Both the position numbers and the translations under genes were made by a program. Shown in pieces: positions 32,334-42,032 of a DNA stretch of 64,000 nucleotides. Origin of the DNA: Clostridia bacterium. Lineage in GTDB: Bacteria; Bacillota; Clostridia; Oscillospirales; Acutalibacteraceae. Where the stretch lies: contig JAFWAC010000025.1 of the NCBI GenBank assembly GCA_017507805.1, positions 1 to 64,000 of the forward strand, read 5' to 3'. The notes below the pieces were generated by a model, which was not told the DNA's origin, ran no database searches, and worked only from the letters and a program-made list of their open reading frames with translations. Numbering within the stretch: the stretch's first letter is position 1; every line of letters starts with the position of its first letter.

Positions 32334-34355
32334 ATGGCTTTGAAAAAATGGTGTGTTGCAGAATATGATAAAGAGCTGGCAAAGGAGCTGGCAGCAACAT
32401 GTGAAACAGACCCGATTGTTGCACTTATAGCATCGGCAAGAGGGTATACCGATCCAATGGATTTGGAACAGTTTTTAACCGATGAGCCTTATTTCACCGA
32501 CCCTTGGGAAATGGCGGATATCAGTAAAGCGGCGGAGCTTCTGAATAATTCTGTTACCGCAGGTGAAAAAATCGCGATTTACGGGGATTATGACTGTGAC
32601 GGTGTTGCCGCCACCTCGTTGCTTTACAGCTATTTAAAGAAACGCGAAGCAGATGTTGTGTATTACATTCCTGACCGTTTTGCTGAGGGCTACGGTATGA
32701 ATTCTGCCGCTATTGAAAAAATAGCCCAAATGGGCGTCAAGCTTGTTATAACCGTTGATAACGGAATTACGGGGATATCCGAAACAGCCCTTGCTGTTAA
32801 GCTTGGTATGAAGGTGATAATAACGGACCACCATCTTCCCGGTGAAAGCATACCCGCGGCAGACGCAGTGGTTGACCCTCACCGCAAGGACTGCCCTTCA
32901 GAATATAAAACCGTTTGCGGAACGCAGGTGGCTTTCCGCCTTATTTGTGTTGCCGAAAACAAAGAGCCAGAGGAATTACTGCCTTATTATGCAGACCTTT
33001 TATCTCTTGCGGTTATAACTGATATTATGCCGCTTACCCTTGAAAACAGAAGCATTGTTAAATGTGGAATTGAAAAGCTGAAATCTGCACCTCTGACGGG
33101 GATTTCAGCCTTGATGAGTGTGTCCGGAATATCACAGGACAGTGTCACCGCAGGCAGAGTGGCATTTACAATTTGTCCGCGAATTAATGCGGCAGGCAGA
33201 ATGGGCAAGGCGGACAGGGCGGTAGAGCTGCTTACATGTGATAATATGCTCACTGCCTTGGGGATAGCAAATGAAATTGATGAGGAAAATTCTCTTCGCC
33301 AACAGATAGAAAAGAAAATCTTTGAAGAGGCTGTCGCGCTGATTGAAAAGAACAATTATATGTATGACCGGGTTATCGTTGTGGACGGAGAGGGCTGGCA
33401 CCACGGTGTTGTCGGTATAGTTGCTGCACGCATTTGTGAAAGGTACGGTGCGCCGGCGATATTGCTTTCATCCGAACAGGGTGTTGCCACAGGCTCCGGC
33501 AGAAGTATTGAGGGCTTCTCACTTTATAATGCAATTTCCTGCGCTAAGGATATTCTGATTAAATTCGGCGGTCATGAACAGGCGGCAGGCATAACACTTA
33601 AAGCTGAGGATGTTGACCAATTCAGAACAAGAATAAATGCTTATGCAGATGAAACCGAGTATATTCCGCCAACCCTTTCGCTTGATTGCAGGCTTAATCC
33701 ATCGGCACTAACCCTTGATTTGGCCTTTGCATTGCAACAGCTTGAGCCCTTTGGCACAGGAAATGCCGTTCCGCTTTTCGGAATTTACGGCGTAACTCTG
33801 CAAAGAATAACACCGATAGGAAATAACAAGCATTTGCGGCTTTTGTTTTCAAAGGGCGAGTTATCGTTTCAAGCCCTGATTTTCGGTGTCAATACCGAAA
33901 GCCTTTGCTTTGAGGTGGGTGATGTTCTTGATTTGGCTGTCAATATTGAAAGCAATTATTTCAAGGGTGAATATTCTGTATCAATACAAATAAGGGCAGT
34001 CAGAATTAACGGTATTGACGATGATAAAGTATTTGAGGATTTGTCGCTTTTTAATGCCTTTTGTGCCGGCAAGGAGCTTGACACAACCCCCATTTTTCCC
34101 TCGCGCGAGGAGGTTGGCAGTATATACCGCTTTGTTTGTGAAAAAAAGGTCTTGTCAGATAGAATAAAATATATTTTTATGAATAAAATCGGTTATGGAA
34201 AGACCTGCGCCGCCATAAAGACCTTGGAGGAGTTAAAACTCATAGAAAAGGATGCTAAGGGGTTTTATAGTGCAGTAAACGGCGCACCTAAAACAAGTCT
34301 GACAGCTTCCCCTACATATAAATTACTTTCTGAAAGGAGCAGCTTTAATGAATAG
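32334..34355 (+). CDS. recJ: Single-stranded-DNA-specific exonuclease RecJ
   Basis: 5'-3' exonuclease in recombination and mismatch repair. The 673 residues carry the DHH motifs IAIYGDYDCDGVAATSLL (about residue 80-97, metal Asp) and VITVDNGITG then IITDHHLPGE (about 165, DHH), a DHHA1 domain with VDGEGWHHGVVGIVAARI (about 350) and SGRSIEGFSLYNAI, and KFGGHEQAAG (about 415). The last 120 residues form a winged-helix-like extension found in Firmicutes RecJ. The start at 32334 (MALKKWCVAEYDKE) follows GGTGA at 8 nt; the longer in-frame start would add an unlikely hydrophobic tail. It overlaps relA by 8 bases. Confidence 0.94.
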   Translation: MALKKWCVAEYDKELAKELAATCETDPIVALIASARGYTDPMDLEQFLTDEPYFTDPWEMADISKAAELLNNSVTAGEKIAIYGDYDCDGVAATSLLYSYLKKREADVVYYIPDRFAEGYGMNSAAIEKIAQMGVKLVITVDNGITGISETALAVKLGMKVIITDHHLPGESIPAADAVVDPHRKDCPSEYKTVCGTQVAFRLICVAENKEPEELLPYYADLLSLAVITDIMPLTLENRSIVKCGIEKLKSAPLTGISALMSVSGISQDSVTAGRVAFTICPRINAAGRMGKADRAVELLTCDNMLTALGIANEIDEENSLRQQIEKKIFEEAVALIEKNNYMYDRVIVVDGEGWHHGVVGIVAARICERYGAPAILLSSEQGVATGSGRSIEGFSLYNAISCAKDILIKFGGHEQAAGITLKAEDVDQFRTRINAYADETEYIPPTLSLDCRLNPSALTLDLAFALQQLEPFGTGNAVPLFGIYGVTLQRITPIGNNKHLRLLFSKGELSFQALIFGVNTESLCFEVGDVLDLAVNIESNYFKGEYSVSIQIRAVRINGIDDDKVFEDLSLFNAFCAGKELDTTPIFPSREEVGSIYRFVCEKKVLSDRIKYIFMNKIGYGKTCAAIKTLEELKLIEKDAKGFYSAVNGAPKTSLTASPTYKLLSERSSFNE

Positions 34356-36540
34356 TCAACAGCAAAGAGATTATAATGAGCTTTATAAATGTATGAAAGA
34401 CTTTGGCGGCGGTTATGATTATGATATGGTAAAGCGCGCATTTGAGCGTTGCGTGGCTGCTCATGAGGGACAGAAGCGCTGTACTAATGAGGATTATTAT
34501 ATTCATCCGTATAATGTTGCTAAGATTGTCGTTTCACTTGGAATGGACAGTGAGTCTGTTGCGGCGGCGCTTTTGCACGATGTTGTTGAGGATACCGATG
34601 CCACTGTTGAGGATATTAAAAATGAGTTTGGCGCAGAGGTTGCGCTTTTGGTTGACGGTGTCACAAAAATCGGCAGACTCAGCTTTACCACCAAGGAACA
34701 GCAACAGGCAGAATCCTTGAGAAAAATGCTCATTGCAATGGGACAGGACATCAGGGTAATAATAATAAAGCTGGCAGACCGCCTTCATAATATGCGTACC
34801 ATAGATGCTGTTCCTGACCAGAAGCAGAGGGATAAATCTGTTGAAACTCTGGAAATTTATGCCCCCATTGCTCACAGATTGGGTATCCGTTCGGTAAAAG
34901 AGGAGCTTGAGGACTTGGCAATCAAGCACCTTGACCCTGTGGCGTATGCTGAAATTGAGGATTCTCTTTTGCTCCACAGACAGCACCGTGAACAGATTTT
35001 GGATGAAATTAAAAACCGCATTGCCGAGCATTTGGCAGAGCAAATGCCGGGTGTGAAGCTTACCTTGCAGGGCAGAGTAAAATCCATTCACGGAATTTAC
35101 CGTAAAATGTATGTTCAGGGCAAGGATTTTGACGAAATTTACGATGTTTATGCAATACGAATAATTACCGACACTGTTGCAGATTGCTATAATATACTCG
35201 GAATTATGCATGATATGTTCCGTCCCATTCCTAACAGGTTCAAGGATTATATTTCAACTCCCAAGCCTAACAGGTATCAGTCTCTGCATACAACCGTTAT
35301 AAGCCGCGCGGGAATACCCTTTGAAATACAGATACGCACCTTTGAAATGCATCACACAGCCGAATTCGGTATAGCGGCGCATTGGAAATACAAGGAGGGT
35401 ATTACCGATAACGATAAGAAGCTTGAGGACGGTCTTGCATGGATAAGGCAGATACTCGAAAGTCAGGCTTCAACATCGGATGCAACCGATATCGTCCGCA
35501 GTATCAAGGTTGACCTTTCTCAGGAGGATGTTTTCGCCGTTACACCCAAAGGTGATGTTATAAATCTGCCTGTGGGCTCTACCGTGGTGGATTTTGCTTT
35601 TGCAATACATTCTGCTGTCGGCACCCGTATGGTCGGCGCTAAGGTGGACGGTAAAATAGTACCGATAAACCACGAAATCAAAACCGGTGAGGTAATAGAA
35701 ATCCTCACTACAAATCAGGCGGGACACGGACCGAGCAGAGATTGGCTTAACATTGCTGTTACCAATCAGGCAAAGGCAAAGATACGCTCATGGTTTAAAA
35801 AGGAAAAACGCGCAGAAAACATCGCCGCAGGTAAGCTTGATTTTGAAAAGGAATTGCGCAGAAGCGGTATTGAAATTCCGGAAGACGAGTATGACGAATT
35901 TATTGAGGAGCTTGCACGAAAGCTTCGCTTGGCAAACGGTGAGGAATTTTTTGCCGCAATAGGCTACGGTGGAATTTTGCTTTCAAAAATCATTCCCCGT
36001 ATAAAGGATGATTTTACTAAAAAAGCAATTGCGGCAAAGCAGCCCGAAATAACCCCCATTTCCGAAAGCCGCGCCGCCAAGTCGACCGACAGTGTTATTG
36101 TCGAAGGTATCGATAACTGCCTGATTAAGCTTTCAAAATGCTGTGCGCCGCTTCCGGGAGATGATATTATCGGCTTTATAACAAGAGGTCACGGTGTTTC
36201 AATCCATAAAAGGGATTGCAACAATGTTCCGCACAATATTGCCGCTGCCGCAGAGCCTGACCGTTGGATTGCCGCCTATTGGGGCGGTACAAAGACCGAC
36301 TCCTTCACCACAACCATTCAGGCAATGTTTATCAACAGAGACGGCATTGTTGTTGATGTGATGAATGCAATTAATAATATGCGTGTACCTGTGCATAGTA
36401 TAAATGCGAGGGAAACAAAGGACGGTAACTGCTCTGTGGTTGTTACAATCAGTGCCGAAAGTGTTGAGCATTTAAGAAGTATAATTTTAAGGATAGAAAA
36501 AATTCAAGGCGCTTTCAGCGTGGAAAGGATAAATAAATAA
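34348..36540 (+). CDS. relA: Bifunctional (p)ppGpp synthetase/hydrolase (RelA/SpoT)
   Basis: Makes and degrades the stringent-response alarmone. The 730 residues have the usual long-RSH order: HD hydrolase domain (YYIHPYNVAKIVVSLGMD, ALLHDVVEDTDA, about residues 50-80; IIIKLADRLHNMRTI, about 135), synthetase domain (RVKSIHGIYRKM, IYDVYAIRIIT, PKPNRYQSLHTTV, about 243-317), TGS domain (FAVTPKGDVINLPVGSTVVD, about 395), a zinc-finger-like region (CCAPLPGDDIIGFITRGHG) and a C-terminal ACT domain. Catalytic His/Asp and the synthetase ExDxQ-like FEIQIRTFEMHHTAE region are intact, so both activities are likely. It precedes dtd, the usual Firmicutes order. Confidence 0.96.
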   Translation: MNSQQQRDYNELYKCMKDFGGGYDYDMVKRAFERCVAAHEGQKRCTNEDYYIHPYNVAKIVVSLGMDSESVAAALLHDVVEDTDATVEDIKNEFGAEVALLVDGVTKIGRLSFTTKEQQQAESLRKMLIAMGQDIRVIIIKLADRLHNMRTIDAVPDQKQRDKSVETLEIYAPIAHRLGIRSVKEELEDLAIKHLDPVAYAEIEDSLLLHRQHREQILDEIKNRIAEHLAEQMPGVKLTLQGRVKSIHGIYRKMYVQGKDFDEIYDVYAIRIITDTVADCYNILGIMHDMFRPIPNRFKDYISTPKPNRYQSLHTTVISRAGIPFEIQIRTFEMHHTAEFGIAAHWKYKEGITDNDKKLEDGLAWIRQILESQASTSDATDIVRSIKVDLSQEDVFAVTPKGDVINLPVGSTVVDFAFAIHSAVGTRMVGAKVDGKIVPINHEIKTGEVIEILTTNQAGHGPSRDWLNIAVTNQAKAKIRSWFKKEKRAENIAAGKLDFEKELRRSGIEIPEDEYDEFIEELARKLRLANGEEFFAAIGYGGILLSKIIPRIKDDFTKKAIAAKQPEITPISESRAAKSTDSVIVEGIDNCLIKLSKCCAPLPGDDIIGFITRGHGVSIHKRDCNNVPHNIAAAAEPDRWIAAYWGGTKTDSFTTTIQAMFINRDGIVVDVMNAINNMRVPVHSINARETKDGNCSVVVTISAESVEHLRSIILRIEKIQGAFSVERINK

Positions 36541-37004
36541 TGAAGGCTGTAATTCAAAGGGTGAGCAATGCTGAGGTCTGCGTTGACGGTCAGACGGTTG
36601 GAAGCTGTAACCAAGGCTTTTTAATACTTGTCGGTGCCGCACAGGGCGATACCGAGCAGGACGCAGAGCTTCTTGCAAGAAAAACCGCTAACCTACGCGT
36701 GTTTTGTGACGATGATGACAAAATGAATCTTTCTGTTCTTGACATTGAAGGTGAAGTTTTGGCAATTTCTCAATTTACCCTTTGTGCGGATGTGAAAAAG
36801 GGCAACCGTCCGTCCTTTATTAATGCAATGGAGCCTGTTCGCGCAAACGAGCTTTACGAGCTTTATTGCTCAAAGCTCCGTGAATACGGTGTTAAGCGTG
36901 TGGAGCAGGGTGTTTTTGGTGCCGATATGAAGGTTTCACTTTTAAATGACGGTCCCGTTACAATTATATTTGATACCGATATTTGGAGAAAAAATGGAAA
37001 TTAA
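36540..37004 (+). CDS. dtd: D-aminoacyl-tRNA deacylase
   Basis: Removes D-amino acids (and misattached glycine) from tRNA. The 154 residues match the family size and motifs: MKAVIQRVSNAEVCVDG at the start, LVGAAQGDTEQD, ANLRVFCDDDDKMNLS, AISQFTLCADVKKGNRPSF (about 77-95, the SQFTL catalytic loop) and a late GVFGADMKVSLLNDGPVT with the conserved NxGP-like motif. It overlaps relA by one base (TAATG) and the next gene by 11 bases. The relA-dtd pair is widely conserved in Firmicutes. Confidence 0.96.
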   Translation: MKAVIQRVSNAEVCVDGQTVGSCNQGFLILVGAAQGDTEQDAELLARKTANLRVFCDDDDKMNLSVLDIEGEVLAISQFTLCADVKKGNRPSFINAMEPVRANELYELYCSKLREYGVKRVEQGVFGADMKVSLLNDGPVTIIFDTDIWRKNGN

Positions 37005-37620
37005 AGCTATACCTTTAGGACAGATTAAAACAAATTGCTATCTTGTATCCTCACAGAAAGCGGCAATAGTCATAGATCCCGGCTTTGCCGATGAACAAAC
37101 CGAGAGCTTTTTGAGGGCAAATGCAGATAAGGAAAGAATGATTTTGCTCACACACGCCCATTTCGACCATATTGGAGATGCACTGCGGCTTAGCAGGGTA
37201 ACACAAACCGAAATAGCAATAGGTGAGCTTGATAATCCTGCGCTTTCCGATGCAACGGTCAATCTTTCTTATATGTTTGATGTTCAAACAGAGCCTTTTT
37301 CTGCTGATTTGCTTTTTAAGGACGGCGATGAATATACCATCGGAGACCTTAAGCTCAGGGTTATTTTAACACCGGGACACACTAAGGGCGGTGTTTGCTA
37401 TCTGTCGGGTGATAAGCTTTTTTCGGGTGATACGCTTTTCTTTGAATCGGTAGGCAGAACCGACCTTCCGGGTGGAGATTTTTCGGTGCTTGAAGAATCG
37501 GTTTTAAGACTTTTTGAGCTTGATGATAAAATCAAGGTGTTTCCGGGACACGGTCAGGAGACAACAATCGGTCACGAAAAGAAGTTTAACCCTTATGTAA
37601 GGGTTGGTAGAAAATTATGA
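36994..37620 (+). CDS. MBL-fold metallo-hydrolase, glyoxalase-II-like
   Basis: Zinc hydrolase of 208 residues with the metallo-beta-lactamase signature ILLTHAHFDHIGDA (about 49-62), PGHTKGGVCYLSGDKLFSGD split at about 128-147, and FPGHGQETTIGHEKKFNPYV (about 182-201). This is the short YcbL-type branch, without the C-terminal helical domain of true glyoxalase II; substrate unknown, perhaps a thioester. Start ATG 36994 has GGAG 7 nt upstream inside dtd. It overlaps hemZ by ATGA. The gene order relA-dtd-MBL-hemZ is common in Clostridia. Confidence 0.9.
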   Translation: MEIKAIPLGQIKTNCYLVSSQKAAIVIDPGFADEQTESFLRANADKERMILLTHAHFDHIGDALRLSRVTQTEIAIGELDNPALSDATVNLSYMFDVQTEPFSADLLFKDGDEYTIGDLKLRVILTPGHTKGGVCYLSGDKLFSGDTLFFESVGRTDLPGGDFSVLEESVLRLFELDDKIKVFPGHGQETTIGHEKKFNPYVRVGRKL

Positions 37621-39092
37621 AGCTTTGTTTAATTAATCACGGTTTCCGTTATGAGCTTGAAAAGCTTGTAAGAATATTTTTCCCTTTCGAGAAAATTGAA
37701 ATTTCAACCTCTGCCGATAGCGAGGATAATTATGCTTTGACCGAGCTTTCCGAAACTGAAAGCGGTTGTTTTGCATTGGCACGGCTTAAAATTTTAGGTA
37801 AAAGCCTTGAAAAAAGCCTTGCTGTGGATTTGTGCGCCACCGATTATGATAAGGAATGTGAGCTTAAGCTTGCTATTGCTCTTTATGAATGCTTTGTTGA
37901 AGCAACGGGCTACACGCCCGGATGGGGAATACTTACCGGTGTGCGTCCTGCCAAGCTTTTTTCTCGCTTTTCGCACGAAATTGGTAATGAGGCGGCAGAG
38001 CAGTATTTTAAAAATATTTTCAGGGTATCGGATAAAAAGGTTTCACTTTGCAGAGCCACATTTGCAGGTGAGGACAAGATAATTTCACTGTCGGATAAAA
38101 ATTCCTTCAGCCTTTATATTTCAATTCCGTTTTGTCCTACGAGATGCTCTTATTGCTCCTTTGTTTCACATTCGGTAGAGCAGGCAAAGAAATTAATACC
38201 GGCTTATGTGGATTTACTTTGTAAAGAGCTTGAGGAAACGGCAAAAATTGCAAGGGCGTTTTCTCTGAAGCTTGAAACGGTATATATCGGGGGCGGAACC
38301 CCGACCGCTGTTTCGGCAGAGCAGTTAAATAAAATAATGTCTGCTGTAGCTACATATTTTGACCTTTCGGGTGTTCGGGAATATACTGTGGAGGCAGGCA
38401 GACCTGACACTGTGACCGAGGAAAAGCTTAAGGTTATAAAGCAAAATGGTGCTACAAGAATAAGTATAAATCCACAGACCATGAATGACGGTGTTTTGCA
38501 GGCAATCGGCAGAAAGCATACCGCCGCACAAACGACAGAGGCTTTTAATCTGGCAAGAAGCCTTAGTTTTGATAATATTAATATGGATTTAATTGCAGGT
38601 CTGCCTACCGATACATTGGAAAGCTTTTCACATACCGTAGGTGATGTTTTGGCTCTTAACCCTGAAAGCGTCACTGTTCACGCGCTTTCCATGAAGCGTT
38701 CCTCAACCCTTAATTTAAAAGGGGACATACCCGAGGCAGAGATTGGAGAAATAGCCGCACAAATGGTTGATTTTGCCCGCGATAAGCTTTCGGAGGCGGG
38801 GATAGTGCCGTATTATATGTACCGTCAGAGTAAAACGGTTGGCAATCTTGAAAATGTGGGATATTCAAAGGCAGGGTATGAATGTCTTTATAATGTTTAT
38901 ATTATGGATGAAACTCACACTATTCTTGCCTGCGGTGCTTCGGCGGTAACAAAGCTTCGAGAACCTGACGGTGATTATATTGAAAGAATTTTCAACTTTA
39001 AATACCCTTATGAATATATAAATCAGTTTGATGAAATTTTATCCCGTAAATCAGGTGTCAGGGAATTTTACAGTAAGTACGGTAAGACTTAA
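37617..39092 (+). CDS. hemZ: HemZ-type radical SAM protein (coproporphyrinogen III oxidase-like)
   Basis: Radical SAM enzyme of 491 residues. An N-terminal domain of about 160 residues (CLINHGFRYELEKLVRIFFPF, then GWGILTGVRPAKLFSRF at about 101-117) is typical of HemZ and absent from HemN. The cluster-binding motif is FCPTRCSYCSFVSH (about 171-184), followed by VYIGGGTPTAV, EYTVEAGRPDTVTEEKL and RISINPQTMND. The name suggests anaerobic heme synthesis, but no other heme genes are nearby, and many HemZ/HemW-like proteins are heme chaperones or of unknown role. So the family is sure and the reaction is not. Confidence 0.88.
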   Translation: MKLCLINHGFRYELEKLVRIFFPFEKIEISTSADSEDNYALTELSETESGCFALARLKILGKSLEKSLAVDLCATDYDKECELKLAIALYECFVEATGYTPGWGILTGVRPAKLFSRFSHEIGNEAAEQYFKNIFRVSDKKVSLCRATFAGEDKIISLSDKNSFSLYISIPFCPTRCSYCSFVSHSVEQAKKLIPAYVDLLCKELEETAKIARAFSLKLETVYIGGGTPTAVSAEQLNKIMSAVATYFDLSGVREYTVEAGRPDTVTEEKLKVIKQNGATRISINPQTMNDGVLQAIGRKHTAAQTTEAFNLARSLSFDNINMDLIAGLPTDTLESFSHTVGDVLALNPESVTVHALSMKRSSTLNLKGDIPEAEIGEIAAQMVDFARDKLSEAGIVPYYMYRQSKTVGNLENVGYSKAGYECLYNVYIMDETHTILACGASAVTKLREPDGDYIERIFNFKYPYEYINQFDEILSRKSGVREFYSKYGKT

Positions 39093-39118
39093 AATAAATT
39101 TTTTATGGAGGTATTGTT

Positions 39119-39475
39119 ATGGAATTTTTAGACAATGCAGTAACTAAAGCAAAAGAGGCGTTTGATATTGCCTGCAAAAAAACCAACGAGGTGGTAAGCA
39201 CCCAAAAGCAGAAATTCGATATTGCGGCTATCGAGAATAAGCGCGATAAGGATTATGAGAGATTGGGAAAGCTCTATTTTGAGCTTGTAAAGAATTCTGA
39301 AATTGAAAATGCTGAAATTGAGGCAATCGTGACCGAAATCAAGGAAAAGAATGAAAAAATCAAAGCCTTGAAGGAAGAAATAAATTCTTCAAAAAATAAG
39401 CGTGTTTGCCCGCAATGCTCTGCTTGTGCCGAGGAAAGCGCGGCTTTTTGCAGTAACTGCGGTTACAAATTTTAG
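39119..39475 (+). CDS. Coiled-coil protein with C-terminal zinc ribbon
   Basis: Small protein of 118 residues. Residues 1-90 are highly charged and helical (AVTKAKEAFDIACKKTNEVV, then IEAIVTEIKEKNEKIKALKE), predicted coiled coil. The last 28 residues carry CPQCSACAEESAAFCSNCGY, two Cys pairs forming a zinc-ribbon. Proteins of this layout are frequent in Clostridia and mostly uncharacterised. The ribosome site is GGAGG. It stands alone between hemZ and the nucleosidase and shares its FCSNC tail pattern with the membrane protein at 48615-49067. Confidence 0.75.
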   Translation: MEFLDNAVTKAKEAFDIACKKTNEVVSTQKQKFDIAAIENKRDKDYERLGKLYFELVKNSEIENAEIEAIVTEIKEKNEKIKALKEEINSSKNKRVCPQCSACAEESAAFCSNCGYKF

Positions 39476-39496
39476 TTTTGGACGAAGGATGTAAAA

Positions 39497-40231
39497 ATGA
39501 TTGATTTAAAGATAGGAATTATTGTTGCCGATGAAGACGAATACAAACCCTTTGCCGCCGCTGTCCGAGAGGGCAAATATGCGGAATATTCTTTTCTGGG
39601 CAGAAAAGGGCATAAATTTTCTGTAAAAACAGAAAAAGGCGAGGCAGAGGTAATATCCTTGCTGTGCGGAATAGGTAAGGTTAATGCTACCGCCGCCACC
39701 GCACATCTTGTTGATATCGGTTGCAATGTTATTCTTAATTACGGGCTTTCCGGCGGTATAAACGGTGTGAGAAGGGGAGATATTTGCCTTTGTGACCGCT
39801 TTTTAGAACACGATTTTGACTTAACAGGAATAGGATACCGTCTGTGCGAAAAACCCGGTCAGGAATATATTTACAAGGCAAACGGGGAGCTGATAAAGCT
39901 TTTTCTTGAAACCGTTTGCGATGCGCGTGTGGGCACAGCCGTTTCCGGTGACTGCTTTGTTTGTGACGAGACCTTGCGCAACACATTAAAAAATGAATTT
40001 GGTGCGATGTCCTGTGATATGGAAACAGCCGCCATTGCCTATGTTTGCTCTTTTTCCGAGGTTCCGTTTTTAGCCTTGAGACGCATTTCCGATGACGCCG
40101 GTGCCGATGCTTCGGATAGCTACCGTGAAATGAATACCTCAAATGAAATCTTGCTGTCCGATTATGTGTTGACCTTCATTCAAAGGATAATAGACAGCGG
40201 TTTTGTCGGTAAAAGCTATGAGCAGTGCTAA
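39497..40231 (+). CDS. mtnN: 5'-methylthioadenosine/S-adenosylhomocysteine nucleosidase
   Basis: Cleaves adenine from MTA and SAH, recycling methylation and polyamine by-products. The 244 residues show the PNP/UDP phosphorylase fold: KIGIIVADEDEY at the start (position of the catalytic acid), GIGKVNATAATAHLVD (about 59-74), NYGLSGGINGVRRGD (about 81-95), the signature MSCDMETAAIAYVC (about 172-185, ribose-binding Glu) and FLALRRISDDAG (about 190-202, catalytic Asp). The N-terminal EL of typical MtnN is replaced by DEDEY, so some drift in specificity is possible. Ribosome site GAAGGATG. Confidence 0.85.
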   Translation: MIDLKIGIIVADEDEYKPFAAAVREGKYAEYSFLGRKGHKFSVKTEKGEAEVISLLCGIGKVNATAATAHLVDIGCNVILNYGLSGGINGVRRGDICLCDRFLEHDFDLTGIGYRLCEKPGQEYIYKANGELIKLFLETVCDARVGTAVSGDCFVCDETLRNTLKNEFGAMSCDMETAAIAYVCSFSEVPFLALRRISDDAGADASDSYREMNTSNEILLSDYVLTFIQRIIDSGFVGKSYEQC

Positions 40232-41891
40232 AAACGGCGGTACTGTGGGCAAGGGCGCAATAATTTTATTGCTTTCCTCGGTTATAGTTAAGCTTATAGG
40301 TGCCTTTTTTAAAATTCCGCTTGCATCAGACAAAGTTTTGGGTGATTTGGGATTTGGATATTTTTCCGTTGCCTATGATATATTCACCCCAATATATACG
40401 GTTGCAACTGCCGGTTTTCCGGTGGCAATTTCAAAAATACTTTCGAATTTAGCCGCCAAAGAGTCAGACATAGCTGTCAAACCAATGTTTTTTGCGGCAA
40501 GACGGTTGTTGTTTACATCAGGAATTATTTTTTCTGCGTTATTTGCGCTTGTTGTATTGATTTTTACTTGGGCTTCTGACGGTGACGGTTACAGCTTGTA
40601 TCCGGTTTTGGCGGTGGCACCCTCGGTTTTATTTTGCTTTGCCGCCTCCGCATACCGCGGTTATTATGAGGGTGTCGGCAGTATGGGAAGGGTCGCCGCT
40701 TCAAATGTTATAGAGGCGCTTGGAAAATTGATTTTAGGCTTAGGCTTTGCTTATGTTACGGTTAAGGTAACACAAAGCTTTGCTTTGGCGGCAACTGCGG
40801 CAATTTCGGGTGTTGCGGTCGGGTCGCTTTTGGCGGCAGTATATCTGCATCTAATCTTTAAATACAGACAAAAAAATAACTGCCGAACAGGAAATGTATT
40901 GTGCACACATACTGTAAAAGCACTGTCAGCTGTTTTTCTGCCCATTGCGTTGGCTTCGCTTTCGGGCTGTATCGTTTCGTTGATAGACGCGCTTACCGTG
41001 CGGTCATTGCTTTTTTCCTTGTTCAAAAGCTCACCCGGGGTTTTAAAGGATAGCTACTCACAGCTTGTTGCTGAAATGGGAATGGCTGTAACCGACAGTG
41101 AAATAGCAACCGCGCTTTACGGAATACGCAGTAAGGCGTATACATTGGTTAATTTGGTCCCCACCTTTACGGTTGCAATCGGTATAAGTGCTATACCGAT
41201 TTTGTCACAGCTTTTCGCAAAAGGCGATAAATCAAATCTGATTAAGAATATTAATTCTGTTTTGAAGCTGATATCGGTTATAGCCTTTCCGGCAGGTGTT
41301 GGAATGCTTTGTATGAGCAATCGGATAATGTACCTGCTGTATGGTGTTGATGCTTCTGCCGAAATCGGCGGGGGAATACTCCGTATTTATTCGGCGGCTG
41401 TTATTTTTGCCGGTTTTACATTACCCGTGGGCTGTGCCCTGCAGGCTGTAGGTCGGCAAAGGACGGTGCTTGTCAATGTGATAATCGGTGTTGGCTTTAA
41501 GCTTGCAGGAAACATCATTCTTTGCTCTGTGCCCCAAATTAATGTTTACGGCGCGGTTTATTCGACCGTTATTTGCTACGGTGTAATGCTGGCGCTGCAC
41601 CTGCTGGCGCTTTTGCGACTTACAGGCTCTTTACCCGATAAAAACAGCGTGCTCATAAAGCCGTTTGTGGCCGCCTGCCTTTGCGGTATAGCGGCATACA
41701 GCGTTGCAAAGCTTAGTGATTCTTCTGTTGTAACGGCTTTGGCAATTATCATAGCGGCGGTTGTTTATGTGGTTTGTTTGTTGCTTTTTAATACATTTAA
41801 GGATGAGGAAATTGCTGATTTTCCGTTTGGAAATCAAATTTTGCGGCTTAAAAATAAGAAAAAAATGAAAAATTTTCCAAAAATTAGATAA
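40218..41891 (+). CDS. spoVB: SpoVB-like oligosaccharide flippase (MVF/MATE superfamily)
   Basis: Membrane protein of 557 residues with about 14 hydrophobic segments, of the polysaccharide biosynthesis/Wzx family. Hallmarks are the opening GAIILLLSSVIVKLIGAFFK (about residues 14-33), the conserved YFSVAYDIFTPIYTVATAGFP and, in the second half, VPTFTVAIGISAIPILSQLF. SpoVB in Bacillus is thought to flip lipid-linked precursor for the spore cortex. It lies just before hup and the yab cluster, the position of yabM/spoVB-like genes in other Firmicutes. The start at ATG 40218 has a weak GGTAAAAG site and overlaps the nucleosidase gene, so coupling is likely. Confidence 0.85.
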   Translation: MSSAKNGGTVGKGAIILLLSSVIVKLIGAFFKIPLASDKVLGDLGFGYFSVAYDIFTPIYTVATAGFPVAISKILSNLAAKESDIAVKPMFFAARRLLFTSGIIFSALFALVVLIFTWASDGDGYSLYPVLAVAPSVLFCFAASAYRGYYEGVGSMGRVAASNVIEALGKLILGLGFAYVTVKVTQSFALAATAAISGVAVGSLLAAVYLHLIFKYRQKNNCRTGNVLCTHTVKALSAVFLPIALASLSGCIVSLIDALTVRSLLFSLFKSSPGVLKDSYSQLVAEMGMAVTDSEIATALYGIRSKAYTLVNLVPTFTVAIGISAIPILSQLFAKGDKSNLIKNINSVLKLISVIAFPAGVGMLCMSNRIMYLLYGVDASAEIGGGILRIYSAAVIFAGFTLPVGCALQAVGRQRTVLVNVIIGVGFKLAGNIILCSVPQINVYGAVYSTVICYGVMLALHLLALLRLTGSLPDKNSVLIKPFVAACLCGIAAYSVAKLSDSSVVTALAIIIAAVVYVVCLLLFNTFKDEEIADFPFGNQILRLKNKKKMKNFPKIR

Positions 41892-42032
41892 ATTTATTGA
41901 AATTTTTTGAATTTTACTTGAAAAGCTATTGATTTTTTCTGAAAAGTGTGGTAAAAATAAATAGTACGGTTTTTCGTGCAAGGAATGTTATATAACGAAG
42001 TTTCGTTAAAATTTTAATTGGAGGTTCTCAAA

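Noticed and set aside
34534..35211. Antisense 225-codon ORF opposite relA
   Set aside because: It lies wholly within a well-conserved gene and has no family-like motif or ribosome site.
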